Below, in pieces: positions 1-9,259 of a DNA stretch of 64,000 nucleotides. Each line of letters opens with the position of its first letter. Within the stretch, counting starts at the first letter, position 1. Origin of the DNA: an uncultured Mucilaginibacter sp. (lineage in GTDB: Bacteria; Bacteroidota; Bacteroidia; Sphingobacteriales; Sphingobacteriaceae); contig CAIPFE010000034.1 of assembly GCA_903864275.1 (NCBI GenBank), forward strand, positions 28,789-92,788. The letters run 5' to 3'. Below the pieces are notes generated by a model. That model had not been told where the DNA came from. It ran no database searches and saw only the letters and a program-made list of their open reading frames with translations. Position numbers and translations under genes: made by a program.

Positions 1-97
1 GCAAAGCAGCAAAGCGGAAATAAAGATTTGACTTTTAATTTTCATGGGTAAAACCGGTTTAATTTGGTCGGCTAAAAATACACAAAAAACATCCGGG

Positions 98-1834
98 TTA
101 TTTCAATTCAAATATAACTGCTTCGTATGCCCTAAGCGTGTCGTTGTCCGATGGGTGTTCATAATTCCCTATCAACATCTTTGTTTTACCCATATCGATA
201 CCGGTATGGGTGGCTGCATTTTTGTTTGTGAAATTCAACATCACTAATAGTTTTTTACCATCCAGTTCCCTGGTGTAGGAATAGGTATCAGGATTATCCT
301 TGTCCAACAGCTTGTATTTCCCATAAACCAGCACAAGGTTATCTTTCCTGAATTTTACAATTTTTCTGAAATAATTTAAGACTGAATTTGGGTCCTTTTC
401 TTCTGCGGACGCGTTGATGCTTGTATAATTTTTATTCACCTGTATCCAGGGCGTGCCTGTAGTAAACCCGGCATTTGCGGTGCCATCCCATTGAAAAGGC
501 GTGCGGGCGTTATCCCTGCTTTCAAATGCGATCTGATGCATGTATTTTGACATATCGGCCCCGATACTTTGCTGGTGTTTGTATTCATTAAGCGTCTGTA
601 CATCACGGAAGTCCCCGATCTTATCAAAACCTGCATTCGTCATTCCGAGTTCATCGCCGTTGTAATAATAGGGGGTTCCGCGCATGGTCATTAAAAATGT
701 GGCCAGCATTTTGGCAGATGCCTCCCTGAATTGCGGGCTGTCATTCCCAAACCTGCTTACTAACCTGGCCTGGTCATGATTGGCAAGGAAAATAGATAGC
801 CAGCCCTTTTCGGCGAAAGTACTGTGCCATCGGCTGAATACTTCTTTAAAATGCAGCAGGCTATAACCGCCGCGCTTTGCGATATCCACCCCTTCGAACG
901 CATAAGCCATATTTAATTCATGCCTGTCCGCATCGACTAAGTTATGCGCGTCTTCCGGAGTATTGCCGGCGCCTTCGGCCACGCTCATCACATTATATTT
1001 GCTCAGCACTTCCTTGTTCATCTCCTGCAAATAGCCGTGCAGGTTCCCCTGCATTGCATAATATTTAGAAAAGTGTTTTTCGAACCCCGGGGGAAAGCCA
1101 GGGAACGTGGTGTCTTTCGCCGCAAACTGGAAGGCATCAAGCCTGAAGCCATCGATCCCTTTATCAGCCCAAAATTTCATCATATCGAATACTTCCGTGC
1201 GCACTTTCGGGTTTTCCCAGTTAAGGTCGGGTTGCTTGCGCGAAAAATAATGCAGGTAATAGGCATTAGTTAGCGAATCGTACCGCCAGGCATCGTGATT
1301 TACATCGAATAGGCTGTAACGGTAGGGCGGCTTGCCTTGTTCGGCGTTCCACCAATGGTAATAATCCCGGTAGGGGTTTGTCCTCGAGCTGCGGCTTTGC
1401 TTAAACCATTCGTGCTCATCACTGCTGTGGTTTACCACCAAATCCATCACCAATTTTATGCCACGGTCATGCAAACCTTTCAGCAGGGCATCAAAATCAT
1501 CCATCGTACCAAAATCTTTCATAATGTTGCGATAGTCGCTCACATCATAACCGTTATCATCATTCGGGGAACTGTATATAGGATTTAGCCAAACCACATC
1601 AATACCCAGGCTTTTGATATAATCAAGCTTGGAGATAATACCTTTCAAATCGCCGATGCCATCGCCGTTATTGTCCTTAAAACTGCGGGGATATATCTGG
1701 TACACGATGGCTTCTTTCCACCATTTGCGGTTTAAACTATCCTTGCTGGCGGGGTGTTCCTGCGAATATCCCCGGGGGGTAATCATGCCAAGTACCGTGA
1801 TAATAACGATGGCTTGAAAAATTCTTTTAGTCAT
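98..1834 (-). CDS. Secreted GH13 alpha-glucosidase/alpha-amylase family enzyme
   Basis: Predicted retaining glycoside hydrolase of family 13, probably cleaving alpha-1,4 or alpha-1,6 glucosidic bonds of short maltodextrins in the periplasm. The protein has 578 residues. Residues 1-24 are a hydrophobic signal peptide. The four GH13 regions are visible: VVNH near 133, GFRLDAF with nucleophile Asp near 233, general acid Glu near 287 (SVAEGAG), and NHD near 352. The loop NNGDGIGDL near 56 is typical of oligo-1,6-glucosidase and trehalose-synthase-like members. The ATG at 1834 was chosen because it gives the signal peptide at once; a longer reading would overlap the next gene. Exact substrate is not readable from sequence. 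Confidence 0.9.
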   Translation of the reverse strand: MTKRIFQAIVIITVLGMITPRGYSQEHPASKDSLNRKWWKEAIVYQIYPRSFKDNNGDGIGDLKGIISKLDYIKSLGIDVVWLNPIYSSPNDDNGYDVSDYRNIMKDFGTMDDFDALLKGLHDRGIKLVMDLVVNHSSDEHEWFKQSRSSRTNPYRDYYHWWNAEQGKPPYRYSLFDVNHDAWRYDSLTNAYYLHYFSRKQPDLNWENPKVRTEVFDMMKFWADKGIDGFRLDAFQFAAKDTTFPGFPPGFEKHFSKYYAMQGNLHGYLQEMNKEVLSKYNVMSVAEGAGNTPEDAHNLVDADRHELNMAYAFEGVDIAKRGGYSLLHFKEVFSRWHSTFAEKGWLSIFLANHDQARLVSRFGNDSPQFREASAKMLATFLMTMRGTPYYYNGDELGMTNAGFDKIGDFRDVQTLNEYKHQQSIGADMSKYMHQIAFESRDNARTPFQWDGTANAGFTTGTPWIQVNKNYTSINASAEEKDPNSVLNYFRKIVKFRKDNLVLVYGKYKLLDKDNPDTYSYTRELDGKKLLVMLNFTNKNAATHTGIDMGKTKMLIGNYEHPSDNDTLRAYEAVIFELK

Positions 1835-1895
1835 TTTGATAAAGGTATAATTCAGGTAAAAGGATAAAATTTGGCTTAAATTGTCTACGTGCCGA

Positions 1896-2765
1896 CTAAA
1901 ACCCCAGCTCCCCAAGCTCGACCACCGCGCTGTCGCAGATATAAGTAGGCGCTATCCCTGTTGCAATTACCCTTGTTTCCACATCCGCCGAAAGCGTATT
2001 GCCGGTTAAAACCAACACTGTATCAAGCCCGAATTTGTTGCCGCCCAAAATATCAGTTTGCAGGGTATCGCCCACCATTACAATTTCCTTTTTGTTGACA
2101 GGCCCCTGGTCGCGGATAAGGTCGTAAGCAAACATAAACATTTGCGAATCGGGCTTACCGAACCTGATAAACTGTTTACCAACGACGCTTTCGATCATCG
2201 AAGCAATCCCACCGATGGCTATGGATACATCATGCACCGACAGCGGATAGGCCCGGTCAGTATTGGCCACAATAACCGGGATAGTCCTTTTTCGAAGGAT
2301 ATTTACTGCCTTATTGAGGTCATTTTGCCAGTCGAAACCCTCATCATCCAGAAATATGAGCGCGTTTACTTTATCAATGTTGCTGCTGTTAATTTTATTT
2401 ACCGGTAAAGTATGCAGCCCGGAAGATTCAATATAATGTGCCGAATCTGTTGTTCCAAGATAGGCAACGATCCCGTCAAGTACTTTCAGGTCCAGGTATT
2501 CCTTAGTCAGCATGCCCGACGATACGATACGGTCAGCAGTTATGGCCGTTAAACCCATCTTATGATAACTCTCGGCCAATTGCGCTGGGCTTCGCGAAGC
2601 ATCGTTCGTAACGATATAATATTCCTTTTTTTGGTCTTCCAGATAAGCAAAAGTCTTTTCGATGCCCGGCACCAGCCCCTGGTATGTTTTTATCACCCCA
2701 AACGCATCAAAAAAGATTATCCGGTACTTATCAATAATTGACTTAAAGTTATCGATGCGTTTCAT
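1896..2765 (-). CDS. HAD-superfamily subclass IIA hydrolase
   Basis: Predicted cytoplasmic phosphatase of the HAD IIA (NagD-like) group, 289 residues. The nucleophile motif is FFDAFGV near residue 18, so the usual second Asp of DxD is replaced by Phe. VTNDASRSP near 52 is motif II, and MVGDTLQTDILGG near 231 is the metal-binding motif IV. The DxFG form recalls the uncharacterised HAD-IIA subfamily rather than true NagD, so the substrate is unknown and catalysis may be altered. The gene lies 61 bp upstream of the GH13 gene on the same strand and may be cotranscribed with it. Confidence 0.85.
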   Translation of the reverse strand: MKRIDNFKSIIDKYRIIFFDAFGVIKTYQGLVPGIEKTFAYLEDQKKEYYIVTNDASRSPAQLAESYHKMGLTAITADRIVSSGMLTKEYLDLKVLDGIVAYLGTTDSAHYIESSGLHTLPVNKINSSNIDKVNALIFLDDEGFDWQNDLNKAVNILRKRTIPVIVANTDRAYPLSVHDVSIAIGGIASMIESVVGKQFIRFGKPDSQMFMFAYDLIRDQGPVNKKEIVMVGDTLQTDILGGNKFGLDTVLVLTGNTLSADVETRVIATGIAPTYICDSAVVELGELGF

Positions 2766-2788
2766 TGCGTTATGTTATAAAAGTTGCG

Positions 2789-2849
2789 GAGGTTGTAAAA
2801 GTTGAAAAAAGTTGAAAATTTGCCTAACAATTACAACCCTTACAACCTC
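2789..2849. repeat. Small inverted repeat between HAD and kinase-like genes
   Basis: A 10-bp perfect inverted repeat, GAGGTTGTAA at 2789-2798 and TTACAACCTC at 2840-2849, flanks GTTGAAAA-like direct repeats. The gap contains no other signal. It may fold as a weak terminator for the kinase-like gene, but no U-tract follows. Confidence 0.45.
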
Positions 2850-2865
2850 TACGACTTATTTTAAC

Positions 2866-3999
2866 CTATTTAATCCCCAGCGCCTCAATGATCCGCTCCG
2901 CGTCAAAATCCCTGTCAACTGATGGCAGGTAGACCTCGAGGGCTTCGGCTTGTAATTTTGTGGCGTATTGTTCGTTAAAAAAATACTTTCCGTCTTTGAT
3001 CACGTAATTTAGTATAAAAAACCGGTATGCCTCCTTTAAAAACCTGATCTCGTCGGCTGTGATGGGATTTACCTGGTGATATTCCTTTAAAAACAGGATA
3101 AACCTGTCTTCCATCATGGTATTGATATAGTAGCTGAACACCGTCCGGTCGCCGGCGTCGGATACCACCCGGCTGAAAAAGTAAAAATCAAGTATGCGGT
3201 AACTCATCCTGAACCAGTCGTAATCCCAGCGGGAATAAAGTTCGAGATTTGATGTGACAGAGAAGTTGCCGATGTTCCAGTCGATAAAAACAGGGATGAT
3301 CTCGAAAGATTTCATGTTATAATTCGACCGGTTTTTTAGGAAAAGATCGCAGTGGTACTTTAAAAAATCAACCTGCATCGCCGATCCGAATTTCTTTTCG
3401 TTAATTTCCAACTGCTGCTGCAACGCGAAAATATCCGTACGTAAAGTTTTGGACGATTTTGGCAACACATTTTTTACCCTTGAACAAGCTTTATGAAACT
3501 TGCCCACCTGCTGCCCTAATTTGCGGATATGGTGGTCTTCCAATCTTCGCGGCAAACGCTCCAAAATGCGGCTTGGGTTATAAAAAACTACCCAGGCATC
3601 CGTTTTCCCATGCCTGTGCCGGTAAATGTAAACCCTGTTATTTTTTAACAGTGATTTTGCCAGCAGGTTCTCGAACGGGTAAAGCAGGTTATTTGATAAG
3701 GAATGAATGATACGGTGATCCTCTTTAAAATTTTCGAATTTACCAAAGTAGGAAAGCTTGGCAATAATAATATCATCATCATGAAACGTAATACGGAACA
3801 CGTGGTTTGTGGAAACCATCGCGCTGATATCCTCGATCTCTTTTATTGATTTCGATGCATCATACCCCTCCCATGCCTTTTTTAATATAAAAGTATAGTC
3901 CAGCTTTGTTTGAACCTTTGATGCCCGTACGGGGAACTGCGGGTATATCGGGTTTTCGGGGAGCAGGTCTTCGGGACGTATGTCAATTTCTTTATTCAA
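2866..3999 (-). CDS. Predicted aminoglycoside-phosphotransferase-fold protein
   Basis: 377-residue cytoplasmic protein resembling the APH/choline kinase fold. The segment FIDWNIGNF near 238 matches the catalytic loop (normally HGDLHPGN) and keeps the Asp and Asn but not the His; RWDYDWFRMSYRILDF near 257 matches the metal-binding segment. No substrate can be named. The start codon is TTG: in-frame TGA lies a few codons upstream and no ATG occurs in the first 60 codons. The left arm of the GxxExxY cassette begins only 22 bp upstream, so insertion of that cassette may have removed the original promoter or first codons. Confidence 0.65.
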   Translation of the reverse strand: MNKEIDIRPEDLLPENPIYPQFPVRASKVQTKLDYTFILKKAWEGYDASKSIKEIEDISAMVSTNHVFRITFHDDDIIIAKLSYFGKFENFKEDHRIIHSLSNNLLYPFENLLAKSLLKNNRVYIYRHRHGKTDAWVVFYNPSRILERLPRRLEDHHIRKLGQQVGKFHKACSRVKNVLPKSSKTLRTDIFALQQQLEINEKKFGSAMQVDFLKYHCDLFLKNRSNYNMKSFEIIPVFIDWNIGNFSVTSNLELYSRWDYDWFRMSYRILDFYFFSRVVSDAGDRTVFSYYINTMMEDRFILFLKEYHQVNPITADEIRFLKEAYRFFILNYVIKDGKYFFNEQYATKLQAEALEVYLPSVDRDFDAERIIEALGIK

Positions 4000-4020
4000 A
4001 ATTTCTTTTTTTGTTTGTCA

Positions 4021-4571
4021 GAACCGGGATTAAGGGGATTTTATGGATTTTTGAGATGCTTGTGAAAACTACTTCTGTTTGAATTTTTTATTTAACAACC
4101 TTTTAACTGTTAAAGATTTACTTCCAAAATTTAAAAGCAAGCCAACCTCAACGTTATATGCTTCGAGGTAATTTATTCCCTGCGATAAATGAACATCTTC
4201 TAACTCAATTATTGCCTTAAGTTCAACCATTATCAAATTCTCAACAAAAAAGTCAACTCTTCTTGTTCCCACTTCTATCTCCCGGTAATAAATCACCATT
4301 TCTTTTTCTCTTTCAAACTTAATACCTTCTAAGGCCATTTCAAGCTCCAATGATCGCTGATATATCACTTCCTGGAAACCGTTTCCAAGCTTTGTATGTA
4401 CACGCATCGCGCAGCCGATGATTTTGCGTGTTATATCATCATATTTTAATTGCTCAGGCATATACTTGTCAATATATAGTTTGTTCTATTTCCAAACCAT
4501 GAAAAATCCATGTAATTCTCATTCGCAAATATCCATCCCATGAATCCGTAAAATCCCCTTAATCCCGGTTC
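4021..4571. mobile_element. Single-gene cassette bounded by 29-bp inverted repeats
   Basis: Positions 4021-4049 and 4543-4571 are inverted repeats of 29 bp with one mismatch; the core is AACCGGGATTAAGGGGATTT. Between them lies only the GxxExxY gene. The right arm overlaps the stop codon of the GS-like gene, and the left arm abuts the start of the kinase-like gene. The arrangement looks like a compact mobile cassette without its own transposase. No target-site duplication was identified. Confidence 0.6.
4069..4461 (-). CDS. GxxExxY family protein
   Basis: 130-residue protein of the GxxExxY family, named for the motif seen here as GNGFQEVIY near residue 26. The family has a PD-(D/E)XK-like core; here VDFFVENLIMVELKA near 69-83 fits the D...ExK pattern, suggesting nucleic-acid binding or cleavage, but no function is established. 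It sits alone inside a pair of 29-bp inverted repeats, which fits the scattered, multi-copy distribution of this family in Bacteroidota. The start at 4461 is an ATG and the product has the usual family length. Confidence 0.85.
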   Translation of the reverse strand: MPEQLKYDDITRKIIGCAMRVHTKLGNGFQEVIYQRSLELEMALEGIKFEREKEMVIYYREIEVGTRRVDFFVENLIMVELKAIIELEDVHLSQGINYLEAYNVEVGLLLNFGSKSLTVKRLLNKKFKQK

Positions 4572-5928
4572 AGATGATTTCAAAATACCTTTTCAACTCC
4601 CAATCCGTCACACTTTTGGCGTACTGCCTACATTCCCATAACCGGGTTTGTGTAAAGTGCTCAACAAACAGATCGCCAAATAATTCGTTGGCAATGGCCG
4701 AGTTCTTCATAATGGTTGCTGCATCAAACAAATTTGACGAAAGGCTACCGTTCCTCTTGTCCTTGTAGCCATTGCCAACAGTTGCCGGTATAGCTAAAGG
4801 CAGCTTATTTTTTATACCATACAGACCCGATGCAAGAGCAGCCGCCATCGCGAGGTATGGGTTGGTATCGGAACCCGGAATACGTGTTTCCAACCTGGTA
4901 TAACCTTCCGATGGGTGTAAAACACGCAATGCGGTTGTCCGGTTATCCACTCCCCAGGTAATGGTAGTTGGCGCCCAGGCGCCTTCAACCAAACGTTTAT
5001 AGCTATTTATGGTTGGCGCATACATCGGCAAAATATGAGGCAGGCAGTATAATTGTCCGGCAAGGTAATGCCTGTGCAGGTCGCTCATATGGTTTTCATT
5101 CGCGGCGCTATAGAATAGATTTTCCGACTGGTCTTTGCTCCATAAACTTTGGTGGATATGGCCGCTGCAGCCGGGCAGGTTTTCGTTCCATTTGGCCATA
5201 AACGATGCCATGATCCCGTGTTTATAGGCAATTTCCTTAACGGCAGTTTTAAACAGTGCCGCTTTATCGGCTGCCTGCAAAACATGGTCGTGCATGATGG
5301 CCGCCTCATAAACCCCCGGGCCGGTTTCGGTATGCAGGCCTTCCAGCGGAACGTTAAACTGGTATAACAGGTTAAACAGGTCGTTATAAAAAGCATCCTC
5401 CTGTGATGTGCGCAAAATTGAATACCCAAACATCCCCGGCGTGAGGTTTTCCAGGTTTGTAAAACTTTTCGCTTTTAAGCTTTGGGGCGTTTCCCTGAAA
5501 TTGAACCACTCAAATTCCTGTGCAAACTCCGGGTGATAGCCCATTGCTTCGCACTGTTTTGCAACCCGTTTCAGCAAGCTCCGGCTGCAGGCCGGGAGGT
5601 CGTTGCCATCAGCTTCGCTGAAATCGCCCAGGAAGAAGGGGATGTTTTCCTGCCACGGCACCGTACGGAAAGTGGAGAGGTCGATACGGCATTGCCGGTC
5701 GGGATAGCCGGTATGCCAGCCGGTAAGTTGTACATTATCGTAGCAAGTATCGCTGCTGTCCCAGCCAAACACCACATCGCAAAAGCCATAGCCGTTTTGC
5801 AGGCCATCAATAAACTTTTTGTGATGAATTACTTTGCCCCGTAAAATACCGTCGATATCGGCAAAGGCAAATTTTATTTTTTTTATGTCGTTCTCCTTAA
5901 GGTAGGTTATGATCTGATCTTCATTCAT
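4570..5928 (-). CDS. Glutamine synthetase family gamma-glutamyl ligase
   Basis: 452-residue ATP-dependent amide ligase of the GS-I-like group. The N-terminal beta-grasp domain (about 1-110, IKFAFADIDGILRGK) is followed by the catalytic domain with ETGPGVYEAA near 202 (metal-binding Glu), GCSGHIHQSLW near 255 (metal and ATP ligands), and NSYKRL...WGVDNRT near 308 (substrate and phosphate binding). A separate type II glutamine synthetase lies 2.2 kb away, so this one may condense glutamate with an amine other than ammonia, as PuuA- or FluG-like enzymes do; that is inference. It lies between the cassette and a divergent gamma-glutamylcyclotransferase-like gene, which fits gamma-glutamyl metabolism. 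Confidence 0.8.
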   Translation of the reverse strand: MNEDQIITYLKENDIKKIKFAFADIDGILRGKVIHHKKFIDGLQNGYGFCDVVFGWDSSDTCYDNVQLTGWHTGYPDRQCRIDLSTFRTVPWQENIPFFLGDFSEADGNDLPACSRSLLKRVAKQCEAMGYHPEFAQEFEWFNFRETPQSLKAKSFTNLENLTPGMFGYSILRTSQEDAFYNDLFNLLYQFNVPLEGLHTETGPGVYEAAIMHDHVLQAADKAALFKTAVKEIAYKHGIMASFMAKWNENLPGCSGHIHQSLWSKDQSENLFYSAANENHMSDLHRHYLAGQLYCLPHILPMYAPTINSYKRLVEGAWAPTTITWGVDNRTTALRVLHPSEGYTRLETRIPGSDTNPYLAMAAALASGLYGIKNKLPLAIPATVGNGYKDKRNGSLSSNLFDAATIMKNSAIANELFGDLFVEHFTQTRLWECRQYAKSVTDWELKRYFEII

Positions 5929-6036
5929 GATGGAATAATTACCGCCGGCAATTTAAGCAAGATAAATGTAATGCTTAAACAATAAAATTGTTTGCAAGGT
6001 GTTATATTATTTTATCGGTAAAATATATTATTTAAT

Positions 6037-6444
6037 ATGGAGGCGAGCAGTCACTTATTTGTTTATGGCACATTGTTAAGTGAAGGAAACGAATTTGCTG
6101 CCTTTTTGATGGAGAATAGCATTTTGCGCGGGCCGGGTAAGTTTAAAGGAAAACTTTACGACATTGGCGAATACCCAGGTGCCGTATACCAGCCCTCGTC
6201 TGAATATGATGTACACGGGCAGGTTTTTTTGATGAACCAGCCTGAAATGATATTAAGGAGATTAGATGATTATGAAGGTTTTGGTGATGACCAGCCCAAG
6301 CCAAATGAGTTTATAAGGACATTAATTGAAATTGAAACCGAAGATAAACCTATAAACTGCTGGGCGTACCTCTACCAGCTACCCACTCATGGCCTTTGGC
6401 ATATCAGGTCGGGAAATTACCTGGAATATGTTAAGATAAGCTGA
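6037..6444 (+). CDS. Gamma-glutamylcyclotransferase (AIG2-like) family protein
   Basis: 135-residue protein with the GGCT fold. The substrate-binding loop FVYGTLLSEG is at residues 8-17 and the likely catalytic acid is Glu80 in LDDYEGF. Members release 5-oxoproline from gamma-glutamyl amines or peptides. Its place next to a gamma-glutamyl ligase of the GS family, transcribed divergently, suggests linked making and breaking of gamma-glutamyl amides. Activity on a given substrate is not proven by sequence. Confidence 0.85.
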   Translation: MEASSHLFVYGTLLSEGNEFAAFLMENSILRGPGKFKGKLYDIGEYPGAVYQPSSEYDVHGQVFLMNQPEMILRRLDDYEGFGDDQPKPNEFIRTLIEIETEDKPINCWAYLYQLPTHGLWHIRSGNYLEYVKIS

Positions 6445-6508
6445 TAGTTACCCAAATTGACAAATCCATTGTTACAAGAAGAGAAAATATTTTTTTTATA
6501 CTTCTTGT

Positions 6509-6668
6509 ACCCTCTTTTCCGCCTGCGGAAGAGAGGGTGGTCGAGCGCAGCGATGTCCTGGTGGGTAAACTATCAAAGCGAGGTTAGCGCAAATGCATGG
6601 CACACAGTTGACTCACCCCGACATCGCTTCGCTCGTCGACCCTCTCTCCGGTAAACCGGAAAGAGGGT
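6509..6668 (+). repeat. Dispersed double-hairpin repeat, copy A (160 bp)
   Basis: A hairpin at 6509-6538 (ACCCTCTTTTCCGC...AGAGGGT) and another at 6639-6668 (ACCCTCTCTCCGG...AAAGAGGGT) bracket a 100-bp spacer. The whole unit is present again at 18096-18255 in the opposite orientation with the same 160-bp length. Loop-proximal stem bases differ between copies but stay paired, so the fold is conserved. It lies between a + strand gene and the glnA terminator. Confidence 0.85.
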
Positions 6669-6683
6669 AAAAACAACTACCAC

Positions 6684-6714
6684 AAAAAATCCCCTGGCCT
6701 TTCACAACCAGGGG
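6684..6714 (-). terminator. Intrinsic terminator of glnA
   Basis: Read on the minus strand, stem CCCCTGG/CCAGGGG (6691-6697 with 6708-6714) is followed directly by a run of six T. It lies 28 bp downstream of the glnA stop. Confidence 0.85.
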
Positions 6715-6741
6715 ACGAGCATATTTAGTTTAGTTAATTTA

Positions 6742-7752
6742 TCAAACTTTAGCCGATTTAACGGTTTTTATAATTACAGCTGCAACTTTGTACGGATCGG
6801 CTGCTGAGTTAGGGCGACGATCTTCCAGGTAACCTTTCCATCCTTTTTGAACGGTGTACAAAGGAATACGGATAGAAGCGCCACGGTCAGATACACCATA
6901 GCTGTAATCGTTAATGGAAGCTGTTTCATGCTTGCCGGTTAAACGCTTGTCGTTATCAGCGCCATACACCGCAATACATTCAGCAATTGCGGGGCGGAAA
7001 GCTTCGCAAATAATATCGTAAGTTTCTTTTTTGCCAGCAGTCCTTAAAGTAGTGTTCGAGAAGTTGGCGTGCATGCCCGAGCCGTTCCAGTCTAATTCGC
7101 CCAGCGGTTTGCAATGCCAGTTGATAGAGACACCATGGCTTTCACCAATTCTTTCTAACAAATAACGCGCAACCCAGATTTGGTCACCGGCTTCTTTAGC
7201 GCCTTTTGCGAAGATCTGGAATTCCCACTGACCTGCGGCAACCTCGCCGTTAATACCTTCAACATTTAAGCCTGCCTCTAAACAAGTATCCAAATGTTCT
7301 TCAACTATTTCACGTCCGTAAGCGTTTTTGGCGCCTACCGAGCAATAATATGGGCCTTGTGGAGCTGGGTAACCACCTGCAGGGAAACCGAGCGGTTTAT
7401 CAGTTTCGGGGTCCCATAAAAAATATTCCTGCTCAAAACCAAACCAAAAATCGTTGTCATCATCCATGATAGTAGCGCGGCCATTTGATGGATGCGGCGC
7501 GCCGGTTGAATCAAGTACTTCGCACATCACCAGGTATGCATCAAGCCTTCCCGGGTCTTTACAGATGAAAACAGGCCGCAAAACGCAGTCTGAAGAACCT
7601 CCCGGCGCCTGCTCGGTGGAAGAACCGTCAAAGCTCCAATCCGGGCAATCTTCCAATTTACCGCTGAAGTCCCCTACAATTTTTGTTTTGCTGCGCAGGC
7701 TTTGTGTGGGTTTGTACCCATCAAGCCAAATGTACTCGAGTTTAGTTGCCAT
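6742..7752 (-). CDS. glnA: Glutamine synthetase, type II
   Basis: ATP-dependent synthesis of glutamine from glutamate and ammonia in the cytosol. At 336 residues it has the short eukaryote-like GSII length. The beta-grasp segment EYIWLDGY is at residues 6-13, DWSFDGSSTEQA near 38-49, FGFEQEYFL near 107 carries metal-binding Glu, NGEVAAGQWEFQI near 163, and NWHCKPLG...NGSGMHAN near 211-231. The gene is monocistronic, with its own terminator and a long AT-rich upstream region that probably holds nitrogen-responsive control, although no operator can be named. Confidence 0.95.
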   Translation of the reverse strand: MATKLEYIWLDGYKPTQSLRSKTKIVGDFSGKLEDCPDWSFDGSSTEQAPGGSSDCVLRPVFICKDPGRLDAYLVMCEVLDSTGAPHPSNGRATIMDDDNDFWFGFEQEYFLWDPETDKPLGFPAGGYPAPQGPYYCSVGAKNAYGREIVEEHLDTCLEAGLNVEGINGEVAAGQWEFQIFAKGAKEAGDQIWVARYLLERIGESHGVSINWHCKPLGELDWNGSGMHANFSNTTLRTAGKKETYDIICEAFRPAIAECIAVYGADNDKRLTGKHETASINDYSYGVSDRGASIRIPLYTVQKGWKGYLEDRRPNSAADPYKVAAVIIKTVKSAKV

Positions 7753-8306
7753 TTGTTTAATGATTTTATGATTTTTGGTTCAAATTGTGTTTTTTGTAAC
7801 GTAATATACAATTATTGAGGCAAATTTAATTTTTTTTTATAAATTTCATCATGGTTTGTTAAAAAAATTAGAAATTTTTTCCAAAACATCTATTTACACT
7901 GTTAAATTATATAAAAATGGATTAAACAAATAGTTACGCCTTAACTAATGCAAAAATATTCTTGAAATAAGCAAAAGTAATTTATCAATAAGCGGTTTTT
8001 TGGATGATAGTTGATTTATTTAAACGTAGCACAAAGATTCGTAAATGAAAAATCGCTTAATGCCCTACTATCAAAAAAAATTCCGAAATCGAAATTCCGA
8101 AACTGCGAAGCAACCTTGAACTTCTTTGAAAACAAATAATTCGTGAAAAATCCGAAATCAAACTAAATCCGAAATCGAAATTCAGAAACGGCAAAGCCTT
8201 CTTGAGCGCCTTAAAAAAACAAACCACAGCGAAAAATCCGAAATCATTTAAATATAAATCTCTATCTTCGGCCAATTTAATTTCCTATATAAATCAATAC
8301 ATAACC
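7753..8306. other. Divergent intergenic region between glnA and mdh
   Basis: 554 bp without a gene. The half next to glnA is very AT-rich and should contain the glnA promoter; a clear -33/-7 pair was not found. The half next to mdh contains the 86-bp tandem repeat listed separately. Reading frames here consist of repeat sequence and are not credible genes. Confidence 0.6.
8082..8245. repeat. Two-copy tandem repeat with 86-bp period
   Basis: 8082-8159 and 8168-8245 are imperfect direct copies. Each begins TCCGAAATCGAAATTC and ends GAAAAATCCGAAATC, and the matching positions are offset by 86 bp. The repeat lies just upstream of mdh. Confidence 0.8.
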
Positions 8307-9245
8307 ATGAAAATAACTGTTGTTGGCGCCGGGGCTGTTGGCGCAACCTGCGCGGATAATATCGCCAGGAAAGAATTGGCTGAAGAACTTATTTTGTTAG
8401 ACATCCGCGAAGGTTTTGCCGAAGGCAAGGCTATCGATATGATGCAGACGTCGGCCCTTTTAGGCTTCGATACCAAAATCAAAGGTGTTACCAATGATTA
8501 TGCCGCTACAGCGGATTCAGAAGTGGTAGTGATCACTTCCGGCTTGCCGCGTAAGCCGGGTATGACACGCGAAGAACTGATCGGCACAAATGCCAACATC
8601 GTAAAAAGTGTTACCGAAAACATTGTAAAATATTCGCCAAACACCATCATCATCGTAGTCTCAAACCCGATGGATACGATGAACTACCTGACGTTTAAAA
8701 CATCTGGCTTACCAAAAAACCGCATCATAGGTATGGGCGGCGCTTTGGATTCGGCAAGGTTTAAATATTACCTGAGCCAGGAATTAGGCTGCTCCCCTGC
8801 CGACCTTAACGCGGTAGTGATCGGCGGCCATGGCGATACCACCATGATCCCGCTAATTCACCATGCTACCTGGAACAGTATCCCTGTAAGCCAGTTTTTA
8901 AGCCAGGAGCAGCAGGATAAAGTAGTTGCGGCAACCATGGTTGGCGGCGCTACCCTAACCAAACTGATCGGCACTTCCGCATGGTATGCCCCGGGTGCAG
9001 GCACAGCCTTTATGGTGGAAGCCATCGTGCGCGACCAGAAAAAGCTGATCTCCTGCGGTGTTGCCCTTGACGGCGAGTACGGCCAAAAAGATATTTCCTT
9101 AGTTGTACCTGTTATCCTCGGGAAAAATGGTTTCGAAAAGATCCACGAATTTAAATTAAACGATGACCAGCAGGCCAATTTCAGCAAAAGCGCTGATGCG
9201 GTGAGGAATATGAACCAGGTGTTGTATGATACGAAGGTGATATAA
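8307..9245 (+). CDS. mdh: Malate dehydrogenase
   Basis: NAD-dependent interconversion of malate and oxaloacetate in the TCA cycle. 312 residues, the usual length of the LDH-like MDH group. The Rossmann loop GAGAVGATCA starts at residue 7, substrate-binding Arg residues are in SGLPRKPGMTREEL near 79-92, VSNPMD is near 117, and catalytic His is in GGHGDTT near 175. An in-frame extension to 8202 exists but runs into the tandem repeat; the ATG at 8307 puts the NAD loop at the normal place. A strong terminator follows. Confidence 0.95.
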   Translation: MKITVVGAGAVGATCADNIARKELAEELILLDIREGFAEGKAIDMMQTSALLGFDTKIKGVTNDYAATADSEVVVITSGLPRKPGMTREELIGTNANIVKSVTENIVKYSPNTIIIVVSNPMDTMNYLTFKTSGLPKNRIIGMGGALDSARFKYYLSQELGCSPADLNAVVIGGHGDTTMIPLIHHATWNSIPVSQFLSQEQQDKVVAATMVGGATLTKLIGTSAWYAPGAGTAFMVEAIVRDQKKLISCGVALDGEYGQKDISLVVPVILGKNGFEKIHEFKLNDDQQANFSKSADAVRNMNQVLYDTKVI

Positions 9246-9259
9246 TTATACTGCGTTTT

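Noticed and set aside
8057..8275. 72-residue minus-strand frame upstream of mdh
   Set aside because: It lies inside the 86-bp tandem repeat, and its product reflects the repeat.
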